Positions 50,101 to 61,339 of a stretch of 64,000 bases of DNA are shown piece after piece. Numbering within the stretch: position 1 is the first letter of the stretch; each line of letters begins with the position of its first letter. The notes under the pieces are model-generated. The model did not search any database and was not told where the DNA came from. It saw only the letters and a program-made list of their open reading frames with translations. The stretch comes from Agelaius tricolor (Eukaryota > Chordata > Aves > Passeriformes > Icteridae): assembly GCA_023055355.1 (NCBI GenBank), contig JALJCS010000010.1, positions 18,615,001-18,679,000 on the forward strand, in the 5' to 3' direction. Position numbers and translations under genes: made by a program.

Positions 50101-52130
50101 ACTCTTCTTAAGGACCTTCTCTTCTTAAGGTGAGTATGAGTTTTGAGACATGTTGTTCAGACAGGAAATGTCATTATTTAGCTAGGTTTAACTACTAATA
50201 AAAAAGGGAGTGGGATATTTTGGTGAGAGTACAGGACTGGGTTGGGGATTCTTTTTTGTGGTGTTGGCTACACTTGTAGTGAATACATAGTGTTTGGGTT
50301 TTTAAATAATTTTAGTGAAATATGCTTTATTTTATATATTTATAAAGTGTATACACAAAAAAGCCTATCTGTGAGGAACTTTTTACAAAAAATTATTTTA
50401 ATATTCCAACAAAAAGTTGTGATATACTGTAGAAAAGTAAAATTCAATAAAATTTTCTAAAAGAAATTCTGAGAAAAATTTACATGTCATAGACAGCCAA
50501 AATACTGATAAAAGCACCAAGTTGACATTTTGAAACATAGAAGCCTAAATCATTGTTTTGTTTTGACATTTTGATGCAAAAAGTAGATATTTTTGTGTGA
50601 CATTTCCAAAGCAAGTTGGGATTTTTTTGGTAACTGTCCTGCAGAAATGTTTTATGATTCAACAAGCAAATGTCAAACTTTCAGAATTCCCATGTAACAT
50701 GAATTCCATTGGCTGATCAACTCTTGTTCATGCCCTTTGAGGAAGAGCTGAGCCTATCAACATAATAGAAATCTGTATTTCCACACAAGAACTTTCAGTT
50801 CAAATTTGAATTCTAGCAGTCTCACATAATTATCCTTTTTGGTAAATTCTGTTGAAAAAGAGTGGGTGTAATGTTTTGTCACTTTGAGATTTTTTGAGGC
50901 AACAGCAAATCAGAGCAGAAAAGCATAAAAATCATATTTCAAGAGGATTTTAGGAGATTATTTCATTAGCTGAAAATGGAAGTAATTGTCTTTATTTAGT
51001 CAAACACTATACTGCTCCCACCTAGACAAGAGGTAAATAAATCATCACAAAAGGATTTTATCTTTGTCTCAGCACAGCAGCATTCATTTCTGGCTGGTGG
51101 GTAGGTGTCCCAGACGTGGAAGATGTATAAGGCTCTCTTGTTACTAAATGCCAAAGCTGAAGCGCTGGTTTTCTAGAACTGCACACAGGTCATATTAAAC
51201 AGCTATAAACAACAGAAAAGCACCACATTTTTGCAGAAAGGATGGGTTGCCCATTTGTAAATCTTCCTGGGTAGGGTTGGATAATAAAGCAATCTATACC
51301 TTTAAGGATGTGAAGAGAGTAGAACTTGCTGCTTAATACTGGGGTCTCCCAGGATTGGGGAAGGAGTTAGAATTTGGTTCTAGTAATAAGAAGGACCTAT
51401 GTGAAACTGGACCCCAAATCCTCAGTCATTAGCAGTTGTTGACCTGAGAAGGAATTTGTCTAACCTGAATCACTCTGACACAGATTGGGTTTCATTCATT
51501 TCTTCTGTACAGTCACCTAAATTCACATAAATGAAAAGAAAAAAAAATCTTAGTATGAATGTTTATTTATAAAAGAGAAGCAAAAATAAGCCATTATTTC
51601 CAAGTTTATTTTCAGATAATCTCACCAGAGTTTGATTTTTTTTTTGTATTGAGATCCACAATATGTTTATTAAAAGAAAAGAACCAACATGAGGCAACAA
51701 CAACAACTCTACTAGAAATCCCTTAGTAACACATAGAGCAGTACAGCTGTGATCTGCTGAAATGGTTAATAAGAAAAGGAAATTAGACCCTTTATTCTAG
51801 AGAGCATGCATTTATGCAAAGAGGGTGTTTAGCTGGGGGTGAAGAGATGAGGACTTGGCCAGTTATGAACTTGTAGAATAATCATGGGAAAAATGATGAA
51901 GTGTTCATAGTGGTATAGTAATGACATACATAAAGCAAATGTGTTATGATTAGATCAAATTGCAAAGAGAAATGAGTAAATGTTGAGAACAATGTTGTGT
52001 TCAATGTGTAAACAACACATCTCTCTCCTTAGCTGGGGTTGGTATAAGCAAGCAAGAGTTAAAAATACAAGAGCAATTTTTAGAGGCAACCTCATGACTG
52101 GCAATCAGTGCTAATAAGATTCTTTTCCTC
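50100..52130. other. Noncoding AT-rich DNA
   Basis: Nothing is recognised. A strong 5' splice-type sequence (TTAAG then GTGAGTATG) lies at 50125-50137 just after the CR1, with no partner exon that can be supported. Confidence 0.6.
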
Positions 52131-52640
52131 TTGCAAGATTCACAGAAAGCCCTCAATCCATGCCGAGCACATTCAAAGGCAAGGGACTAAGCGCTCCCCT
52201 TACAGGTTCATTATCATTCGCAGGTTATCCCAAGCCAAGTGAATCAGGAAAGCAAATGAATTAGTGAGAATTAAGGAGCCTCTGTGGTCTGAACCCTCTC
52301 CAAATCTCAGCTAAGATGAAAGGTAGACGCTGATGTCTTGTGTCCCGGGGTTTTCAGAATTGGAGCCCCAGTGCCGAGCCGCTTCCTCCAGAGCCTTGCA
52401 GAAATGTGCAGGCAGTTAATGTTGCCTAACGTCTCCTGACCATGGGTTCAGCCATGTGGGAAAAGTTTTACGAGGCTGCAAAAACCAAACCCCCTTTCAC
52501 TCACAATTAATTACAGGAGAGTTGTTATAGCACCTCGCTGTCAATGAGTCCAGTGAAAGAGCACATTCCTCTCATCTCGCTCAGTAATAATCAAAGATAC
52601 TCAGGTAATGTCTTAGTGCATAACACTATCAAATGGGGTA
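52130..52640. promoter_or_regulatory. Candidate conserved noncoding element
   Basis: Unique sequence with above-background CpGs and homeodomain-type motifs: GGTTCATTATCATTCGC near 52205, GCAAATGAATTAGTG near 52252, CACAATTAATTACAGG near 52502, plus AATAATCAAAGATAC near 52586 (TCF-like CAAAG). There are no repeats and no open frame. Regulatory function is inferred. Confidence 0.3.
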
Positions 52641-54276
52641 GTTAAAAGACACCTCTAAAGCACATTGAACCACTAACAGTATTGTTTCATTGGAAGTGAT
52701 ACCTTAAATGATAGGATTAGTACATGACATGAATTCACGATATGAATTGGGATCTCCAGTGTTTACCTTCCCTATTTCTGTCTGTCTGAAATGAAGCAGC
52801 ACCTGACAATCTTTTAATCATATACTTGTTTTTAGTTGTTGTGATACAGTGATCTTCTGAGGGAAGCTATGGCCTTAAAGTACAATGGGTTGGAAAGATT
52901 TGAAAGGAAAGCAGTTTGTTTTCATTAAATACTTGTTACTGCTAATTATATTTGATCATTATAAATAATACAGTTTAATTAAAGAAGCATGTCACCTAGA
53001 AAAAAATATTTGTTTTCCAAAGGATAACAGTATATCTTTGCACTTGTAAGTAGGCGGTGGAAATATCAAGTGAAAAATGTACAGATGTATTTGATTGTGT
53101 TCTGTGTGTGTTTGCACGTAGGTATAAACAAAACAGTATTGTTTTAGAGAGACTAGATGTTTGGTAGAAAAAATAAATCTATTCAAAAGAATTTTTCCAG
53201 TTCTGATAATGAAATTATATTTAAAGGGCTATATTGCATCATATCAGATGATATCTTTATGTGTGTTTCAAATTATTTAACATAAGTAATTATCTCCAAT
53301 AAAATGACATTTGTCAAATGACATTAACCAGTGTTTTTACAGCCTAGGTTTGTATCAATGTTCTCATCAGATATATTTCTCTGCCATGATTTTTAATGCC
53401 AGCTGTTTCATAAATGTGAAGAGTTCACTATGAAATTACATGTTTGTCATAATAAATGTATGGATTTAATTTTATTTTTTTGCAAATGATACTTTTTCAA
53501 GGTTAGTTTAAAGGAAATTAATAGAAAATGAAGGCTAATAACTCTGCATGTAACTGAAGTCTTGAATTCATGTACCAATGTACGTAATTGTTCCTTTAAA
53601 CAATCATGTTGGAAAATTTTCTAGTTTTTGCTTCCCCTCTTCATATAATTCCTGACTCATGACCTCCTATCTACCAGTCAGGCTTGATGTGCATGACTGT
53701 ATCTCATTTATAATAATCATGATCTTTACAGAGAGATCGATTAAAATATTATGGTTCTTTTAAAATCAGAATGCATATCAAACGAAGCCTCACTTATAAA
53801 ATAGAGAAAAAACCCGGGCTTTTGCAGTCTCCTCCGTGTGAATAAGATGTTTTAGCAATCTCTTAATATTCAAAGACAGTTAATCATTAAAGAGGCAAAT
53901 ATGTTAATATGGTTTTAGCACAATTGAAAATGCTGTTAGTGGTTCTATGGAATACCCTGTTCTAAATACACTACATTTAACACAGTTAGCAAAATGAGTC
54001 CTGAAACTCAAAAATCACCCCCTCTAAAAAAATATATAGTTTAAATAAAAGGCTAAATAATTTAAAGAATTGTTTTCTTTGTGGTATGCACTCTTGTTTG
54101 TATAAAAAGTATTTTAGAAAATACAGAATATTTTAATCCCTTCCCCTTTTGTTTTCACATAAAATTGCTGAATGGAAAAAAACCCAACATTATTTAAACT
54201 GAGGTTGAAAATATCTAGAGGCTTCAACAGTGGACAATTTCTTTTCCTTGTAGTTATAATTAAATCTTTTTTTTTT

Positions 54277-54301
54277 GGGGAGGGGGGGTGGGTCTTGGGG
54301 G
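54277..54301 (+). other. Canonical G-quadruplex motif
   Basis: Runs of 4, 7, 3 and 5 G residues are separated by A, T and TCTT loops, directly after a run of ten T. This satisfies the G3+N1-7 four-tract rule. Purine-rich GGA repeats follow to about 54315. Confidence 0.8.
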
Positions 54302-54862
54302 AAGGAGGAGGAGGATGGTGTTACTAATCCCGGCCACTATATTGCTTGCAAAGAAAATGCTCTAAGACTTAAAGGAAAGATAAAGGTGAACTGCAGGATA
54401 GTGTTAAAATTCAACAAATCTCATTCTTAATTCCTTAACACTGCAGTGCTGCTCATTTCCTTGTATTTTTTTTTTATTTTCACCAAGCTTTGTGCATTTG
54501 TGCTTGGAATTTGAACATTTTTCTGTTTTTTAAATTAGATGAAAGAAACATTTCAATTGATATAATTCTACCCACTCTCTTCCTAACCGCTGTATCACAA
54601 GAGGATTTTATTAATTGCATTTTTTAATGCTGCTCTTGTTTTTAATCAGTTTCCTCTAGGTTAGCTTATGTATCACTTTTAGCAAATTCTATTTATGTTA
54701 TCCAAAGAAATAAAGATAGCAGATGCAGGTAAAATCCTTTTCAAGAAGGCTTGAGCATAGGACAGAAGGAAAAAAAAACCCAAACCAAAACAAAAAGCAA
54801 TTAAAACAATCTCCCAGCCAGTATCAGCCTAGAAAGAAGCAAAGCACACACAATACCCTCAA

Positions 54863-54881
54863 GTGTGTGTGTGTATGTGTG
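54863..54881. repeat. (GT)n microsatellite
   Basis: About nine GT units with one AT interruption. Confidence 0.85.
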
Positions 54882-54919
54882 GGAAGGGCTTCATAATACC
54901 AATATTATTTAAAATGGTG

Positions 54920-55500
54920 TGGATCTGCGGCAGCCTGCAGCAACAGCAGCTTCAGCCAGTGCTGCGCCAGCGAGGCAGCAGGCCCTGCCCTTGCGCTGGC
55001 CACAAATGACCAGTGAAATCCCAGAGGCACTCTTGAATTTCTGCATTCTCATTTCATCAGCTGCAAAATATCTGTCACTCATGTCCCACACTGGGCAAAG
55101 TGACACCTGCCAGTCTCAAGAACAAGGACAAATTAATGTTCCTCCACCAACTGTGTCTCAGAAACGAGTGGCGAGCGGCAGCGCAAGCAATCAACAGCTC
55201 GAGTACATTGTTAAAGTTTGCAATGCATTGCTGGGGGTTCCTTTCAGACAAGGTAATTTGCAGCAGCTGTTGTCGGTTTGTGCTGTTATTGAACATGTGT
55301 TCTGCTGATTTCCCTCCTAATGAATCTTTTAAAAATATTTGCAAAATACGTGTAAAATTGCATTGCTGAGGTTTCATGAAGCTGCAAAACAAGGTGGCTC
55401 ATTTTAAACAATGCTTGGGAGAGACGGTGCAGCAGCTGCCAGACAAACATGTAAGCCAGGCACTCACCTTATCCCCTCCATCTTCCTAGAAATCACTCTG
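54920..55500. promoter_or_regulatory. CpG-enriched unique block, candidate exon or regulatory element
   Basis: About nine CpGs occur between 54928 and 55200. Unique sequence runs on to 55480, including TTGCAAAATACGTGTAAAA near 55338. A 129-codon plus frame (54919-55308, starting at GTG) crosses it, and a segment with splice signals at both ends lies at 55061-55252 (a finding). Opposite frames of 105 and 89 codons are also open, so coding status is undecided. Confidence 0.3.
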
Positions 55501-56700
55501 AAATATTTTGGATAGTAGGTATAAAACCTCAAAAAAACCCAAAACAACAAAAAACATTTCTGATGTCTGTCATCATGTCACATCATGTTATGCAATATTA
55601 TATCTGCTTGTGATGAGATGCAACGTGACAGGATGTAATGCAATGTAACATATAAAAAAATGTAAATAATCCACTTTTGGGGATTAGATATCTGCTGTCA
55701 ATTCCTATAGCAGGAACCTGAACTGAATTTATTGAGGCGGATGGGAGCTCAGCAAACACCAAACTGTGCAGTGGTGTTTGCAAACCAGCACACATCACAG
55801 TTCACTGCCTCTCCCAATTGCTTTTGGGTAGTTTGGCTCTTATATGACTGTATTACGATGTTAAATAGAAGTTCTTGTGGTGTACAGTCTTGTGACTCAA
55901 TAATTCTGTTAATTATCCCTGCCGACAGCAATCACTCCAATGATGACTTGCCATGAGTAGCTGTTTGTACATTTTCTAATATACTTGTTGGAAATAGCTG
56001 TGGTGTTTTTCACAGCAAAACACACAGTGTGAACAGAAAATCATGTCGTAAATAGGACATAACTGGGGAGGAAAAACAGTGCTTTGGGCCAAATAAGAGA
56101 CTGCTCAGGACAGCGTAACCTCCTGAGGTCTCCCTGAGGCTGGAGACCTTCCTTCCTTTGTTGGCACAGCTGTATCTCTCTGTAAGTTACTGATCAAAAA
56201 GCACCTACATTTTAGGATTGGACAGGCTCTGCACCCTTTTATCACAGTGGCAGCTCACCAGGGCTTTCTGCCAGCTCTGGAGGAGCAGGCTTGGGCACAG
56301 AGCAGGGCAGACTGTGCCCATGGGTGCCTGAGGAGCCAGAGGGCTGTGCCATGGAGAGTGGGCATTTGAAATGTCGGTGAATGTAGCCTGCATGCTCTGG
56401 GGTGTTCTGTAACAGTGGGGAGATGGCTTTTGAAGTATTGCATAGGTCACTGATGATTTGGGGAAATTAAAAGATCTAGATTTGCCTTCACATGGCCATG
56501 GATAGGGAAAAGGGCTTATCACCAGCAGTGGGAGGAATGCAGAGGGGAGCACCCCAGTCCCCTGGCTTTCTTCCAGCATAGCTGAGGTCTCTCTTTGCCT
56601 CTCCCCCTGCCTTCCTATTGACTCACTGTGGCAGCTGATTCCAGCCCAGAATTCCAGCCCCTATTTGTGTGTCCAGTGCCTGGGAAAAAAACCCCAAACC
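55500..56700. other. Noncoding unique DNA
   Basis: Starts with A/C-rich DNA and a patch at 55560-55645 of degenerate ATGTCACATCATG / ATGCAACGTGACAGG words in both orientations. A GC-richer patch at 56210-56580 keeps a 124-codon minus frame open without resemblance to a protein family. Confidence 0.55.
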
Positions 56701-57290
56701 ATTGTATTTCATCAGTAATTAAGTGCTAATGGATGTCTTAGAGCATGCTTTTAATTTTCTTTCAACAGAAGACAAAATGCCATGTTGTCTGAAGCTCTGA
56801 CTGCACCACAGGCACTCTGCAAAAATATCTTCTTACAGCTACAAGGGCTTCACCCCCACTATGTTTGACTGTGTTGGGAGCTCGAGCACAGGTGAGTGGA
56901 CAGCATTTTATGTACCGTGTTTATTCAATGCTCTCTAACCAGTGTTAGATAATATGATATTTACAAAGCCCCATTCTCTGCACCCTTGAAGGTTGCCCAC
57001 CTTGGCAGCATCGATGCCATTGAACTGGTAGCAGCAGTGAGGGGTGGCTGTAAATTTTGCCTCATGCAGACAAGGCTTACAAGGTAAGCAGGCAGACCCC
57101 CAGCTGCAACCGCGTGCCTGGGAATGGAACCTTTTATTTGCTGTCATAGTGATGACTTTTAATTGTCCCAATAAACAAGCTTTTAAAAAGCTTCTAAAAT
57201 GTTCTCTAATAACACACTTTGGTCTTTAGCCATAGAAATGCAGAAATAATTAGAAGTGCCATTGTGTACAGTGCCTTCTGGACTGGGCTG
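56700..57290. other. Noncoding stretch with clustered splice-like signals
   Basis: Contains a 3' splice-type sequence ending TTTTCTTTCAACAG at 56768, a second ending at 56838, and a near-consensus 5' splice sequence AG|GTGAGT at 56890-56897. A further ACAAG|GTAAGC lies near 57082 and AATAAA at 57170-57175. It could be part of a noncoding transcript; all exon choices contain stops or are short. Confidence 0.25.
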
Positions 57291-57680
57291 AAGGTGAAGG
57301 AGAAAGTATCATGCTATCCTTGTCAGCTGCAAGGGTAATTACTGCTGGCTGAAATTACTCAACATTTGTTTATAAGCTCCCCAGAGCATGCTGTAAATAG
57401 ATTGTCTGTTATAGTCCAATCACATTAAAACGCTGCTCCTTGCAAACTGCTACCTCCTGTTTTCTGTAAGCTAGACAGAGAAAGCCTGCTGCTCACTTAT
57501 TGAGCACCAAGCACTGAAGAGCTATGTTTAATGTGATTGTTTTCATTAGCTCTTCCCCGTCTGATATTACATTTATAGTTTGCTGGGCTTGAAGACTGGC
57601 ATGTTGCATTGCTTTCATTTACTGTAGTAAGACTGAATAGCTTTATTTCTGGAAGCTGTATGCAACAGTTGATGGGAATT
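57290..57680. promoter_or_regulatory. Candidate conserved noncoding element with 13-bp inverted repeat
   Basis: Unique block with GGGTAATTACTGCTGGC near 57335, TTTGTTTATAAGC near 57365 and a perfect 13-bp inverted repeat: CAATCACATTAAA at 57417-57429 and TTTAATGTGATTG at 57527-57539. No frame is open and no repeat is seen. Paired identical homeodomain-like words in opposite orientation suggest a cis-regulatory module; this is inference. Confidence 0.33.
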
Positions 57681-58214
57681 TTGGAATAGCAAAAGCGTGG
57701 GAATATCTACAGGCAACTTGTTCTCCTCTTGGGCAATGGTGTTTTTCTCTTTGACTTCTAAATGCTGCTGCACTGGTTCCAGCAGTGGTCACATTGCCTA
57801 AATGGTCCTTTAATGGATGAGGAGTATTTTCATAAAAGGTTAGAAAGAATGTACTTTCCTTAGCACTGAATTTCACACTACAGCATTGTCCTGTCCATTA
57901 TGACCTGAGTTGTATGAAATAGTGATGCAGCCACAGCCTGTCTGTTTGATTTGCTCTCAGCATGATTTACCACATCATATCACAGCAGCTCATGTATTTC
58001 CAATAAATATGGGGACAAATTCATCGCTGACATATGCAGAGAAAATTCCAGTGCTATTGATAGAGTTGCATTTGCTCCCACCAAGGTGAATTTGGCCACT
58101 GAACTGAAGATTTAGGGGAAACAAATAGAATTTTGTAGAAAACCCTAAATCCCAAAACAAAACAACCCAACATATAAAAAAAAAAAATCCGAACACCTTC
58201 TATCTCCATATATT

Positions 58215-58216
<2 letters not shown>

Positions 58217-58247
<31 letters not shown>
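58217..58247. repeat. A31 homopolymer
   Basis: Thirty-one consecutive A residues, the longest homopolymer in the window, preceded 30 bp upstream by a shorter A run. No retroposed body or flanking duplication is recognised. Confidence 0.92.
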
Positions 58248-58248
<1 letters not shown>

Positions 58249-59822
58249 CAGTACATATCCAATACTGGGTATCAGAGGCACAAATTTGCAACCCCTGTTT
58301 CATGAGTAATTCATGAGAACACACGCAAAGGGTATTTCAACAGCACTCAATTTATTTACTACTGATTATTCCCCAAAATCAGTACTGATTATATATAGAG
58401 CAAAGTGTGGACTCGTCATGTCACATTTATTTGAAAAGGTTAGTAACAACATGCTGCCTTGCATACCTCCACAGCTGAAAAAAAAAAGAATCTAGACATT
58501 ACTGAATTTAACCTGATTTTCTTAAAACACAGGCACTTCACTGGTGTAAATCCTCATGGAAGACATTGCAGCTATGACAACTTACACCAGCACCCGAGCT
58601 TCCCTGGAAATAACACAACAAAGCAGCAGTGTTAGTGACCAGTAGAGAATTATTAAAGGAACACAGATAATTGGAAGAAAATAAATGACCTGGGTAGAAG
58701 AGCTACTATAAAATGAAGTGCAGGTAAATCACTATACTGGACACCTTCCAGCCTCATGTCCTAGGTGCCTTTCTCCCTAATTTTAACATCTGCTTAAAGC
58801 TTCTGTTCTCTGAAAAACCAGTCAGAAAGGGAAAAGAACTGAAGTTTGGAAATTCACATTTGTTTCTAACTGGAATCATTGCCTGTGGAAAACTGTCCTT
58901 CTGGGAAAGATGCTGGAGTGCTAGAAATGATGATTCAATTGCCCATTAAGATAATTCCAGGAAGTACTACTTTCTTGAGGCTGTATTTCCAGGAATGGCA
59001 ATCATGGCATCACTGCTCTGACAGTGCTTTAGGTATCTCCAGAAGTGGACACAGCAGGTGAATATTTCCAGTTACTACAAGTAATACACTACAGGTTAGA
59101 TCCTCTGGTTATCTTTATTTGCAAAAGCTGGCTAGTGCAGTATATTGCAGTCCTTTGATGATGAACTATACCAATTGTTTTGCAATAAGTGGAAGCTTTT
59201 TTGCAATCCAGGTAGCATTTTTTTATGTTCCTATTCCTGCTTTTTCGTGCTATTAGAGAAGCAGTGAATCTTTAAAGAGAAACTTCCTACAGCTAAAAAA
59301 GACATTAAGGGGGAAAAAAGCTGGGAGCCATAGTGACAGGTACAACTAAGGCTGTATCCTTCGGTTCCCTGGAAACCAGTCAAACACTATCTCATCTTGC
59401 AATGGTTGTGTCTGATCCTCTGCTTCAGACATCTTCCTAATAATGGCAACTACAGAGGTGACTCTCTGCAAATAAGGGCTTACAGCAACTGGACATCCAT
59501 CATATATCTCCAGAGCAACATTAGACCACCCTAATGGGTACTCCCGTCTTCATTATGATATTAATTCTCTAAATTTCCAAAGTGATTTCATTTGTAAAAT
59601 GACAAAGGCTGGCTGCTCAGGAGACAAAGTGTTTTCATCCCCCTCCTGCATGCTTACAAAGGCTTGCTCTCTTTAGTCTTTGGGGGAAAAGAAATTTGAT
59701 AGCATTAGATCTCTTGTGATACACAAGGCTGCCTAACAGCTACACCACCTGCCAGCACCGCATGCCTGCCCATCCAGCCTGAAGATTCTAAAGCAATGGT
59801 TGATGAGTAGAACATAGAAATT

Positions 59823-59858
59823 GGGGGGGGTGGTGGGGGGGGGGCAGCGGGGGGCTGG
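59823..59858 (+). other. G-rich tract, quadruplex-capable
   Basis: G runs of 8, 10 and 6 with short GG runs between and after, separated by T, TGGT, CAGC and CT. The long runs can supply four GGG tracts. Likely polymorphic and hard to sequence. Confidence 0.75.
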
Positions 59859-61244
59859 TAGAAGCAATGCAGGGAGAAAATAGAAGCTGTATAAAATACT
59901 CAGTGTGAAAGTGAGGCAGGATTGAGGGTAAGGGTGAGGTCAGAGCCAAGGCTGGAAACTGAATCAATCTGACCAAGGTTGGTTTGGTTAGATTAGGTAA
60001 AAGCATGATTTTCTCCCTGGTGTATCAGAGCCTTTGCTGTGGCTACAAATTCACTGACAGCCAACCAAAGTAAGCTTTTCACAAAGAGACAATTCTTTGC
60101 ATAGCTCCTGATCTCCAAACTTTTGAGGATTAAATAAAATAGAGATGGAATTAAAAAGAAAATCAGTAAACCTGTGACCTCACTAAATGTTTTGTCCCAC
60201 ATAGTGACTAACTGAAGTGCCTGACTGAATAATAGTGAGAAATTAGGAAGGCAGTGATGGTTGTGACCTGGCTTGTGAATGAATCTGGAAGCAAAACAAA
60301 ACAGTATTTTAATGCACTGAAAAGTGTACAAGACACCAGTCTCACTAGGCTTTAGGCTGCTTTAAGAAAGTAGACAATCCTTTAATTGGTCTGTTTCAGA
60401 TTTCCTCTCATTTACACTTCTTCCCCCGTTGCTGTCCGCTGCCGAGCTTGCGGAGGCAGCAGCGTGTGAGAGACTCCAAGGAGTCCAGCTCCTCTTCCCA
60501 GCAAACACTGCCTTCAGCAAGCTGCTGATTTTAGTGCTCCACCTACAATTTCATTCCCTTTGTCCATGCTCCAATGCTGGATTTCTATTGTACCAGCTAC
60601 TACTACACCCCCTTTAGTGATGAATCTCGGTAATCTGGGCCAGCACGTGGTACTGGTGTAGTTACATGCCCCCAGTCTTGGGGCATCCTGTTTCCCAGGT
60701 GTCCTTCAGCTGGCAGGAAGAGAGCAGAGAGCCTATTAGGGACTGTAGCCCATGGCCACTTCCCCACATGTCACAAACACTCACTCCCCAGGCACGTAAG
60801 GCAGCTCTTGGGGTGACTGTGTTGGGCAGTGTGACACAGAGTGGCATGTGGCTCTGCATCCCACCACTGCCTCTCATCACGTGTTTACTGCAAATGGAAA
60901 TTTTCATTAAATTTTATGATTGTATAAAAGTGTTTCCATCTCACAAATTTGGAAATGTCACTGTAAAATCTTGTTTAAAACTAAATTAATTAACAACAAT
61001 AAAAACATTGAAGAGGATGACTTTTTTTTCTTCCCAGAGGAAGCCTTCATGTTTAGTCTAAAGCTCTTTTTTTTTTTTTTCCATTTCTCTTTCTTTCTGA
61101 CCCAAAAAATCTTGCATTCTTTGCTGAACAGTCATGCAGCTTCAGCAGGAAGCAGACTGCCCCCCTCTTTTCCCTTCTTTGCCCTCATTCCCCAAATCTC
61201 CAGCAATTGTGGCTTAACTTGGTTGTCAGAGCCTAGGCTGGAGC

Positions 61245-61335
61245 TGTAGATTTGAACCCCCTCACACTGAGGAGGTCACTGAACCGTAGTCAGCTCACCA
61301 GTTTCTGGGTGAGTGCTTTAACCACTGCTATAAAA
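61245..61335 (-). mobile_element. tRNA-derived SINE head remnant, antisense
   Basis: Reading minus, TAGCAGTGGTTAAAGCAC (complement of 61313-61330) resembles a tRNA A-box region. GGTTCAAATCT (complement of 61248-61258) resembles a B box. The plus-strand string GGTGAGTGCTTTAACCACTG followed by CTATAAAAG is a form I recognise as repeated in sauropsid genomes. Box spacing (~55 nt) is larger than in a tRNA, no cloverleaf closes, and no CCA end is seen, so it is not a functional tRNA. Family assignment is uncertain. Confidence 0.5.
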
Positions 61336-61339
61336 GATG

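Larger units (their letters stand above)
52640..54920. other. AT-rich noncoding DNA with a G-quadruplex-type tract
   Basis: Very AT-rich unique sequence (53200-54200 especially) with many TAAT cores. It includes the G-rich tract at 54277-54301, an A/C-rich patch near 54769-54800 and a GT repeat near 54863. No gene is recognised. Confidence 0.6.
57680..61245. other. Noncoding unique DNA with simple repeats
   Basis: Contains an A31 run (58217-58247), a G-rich tract (59823-59858) and otherwise AT-rich unique sequence. A short CpG-bearing patch lies at 60425-60475. T-rich runs occur at 61021-61082. No gene is recognised. Confidence 0.6.

Noticed and set aside
49958..50129. Exon between TGTGTTTCCCAG and TTAAG|GTGAGTATG
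   Set aside because: Most of the segment is the CR1 tail, so the splice-like strings are probably incidental to the retroelement and its flank.
58217..58247. Poly(A) tail of a processed pseudogene
   Set aside because: No gene-like sequence upstream on plus (or downstream for the other orientation) and no flanking target-site duplication could be seen.
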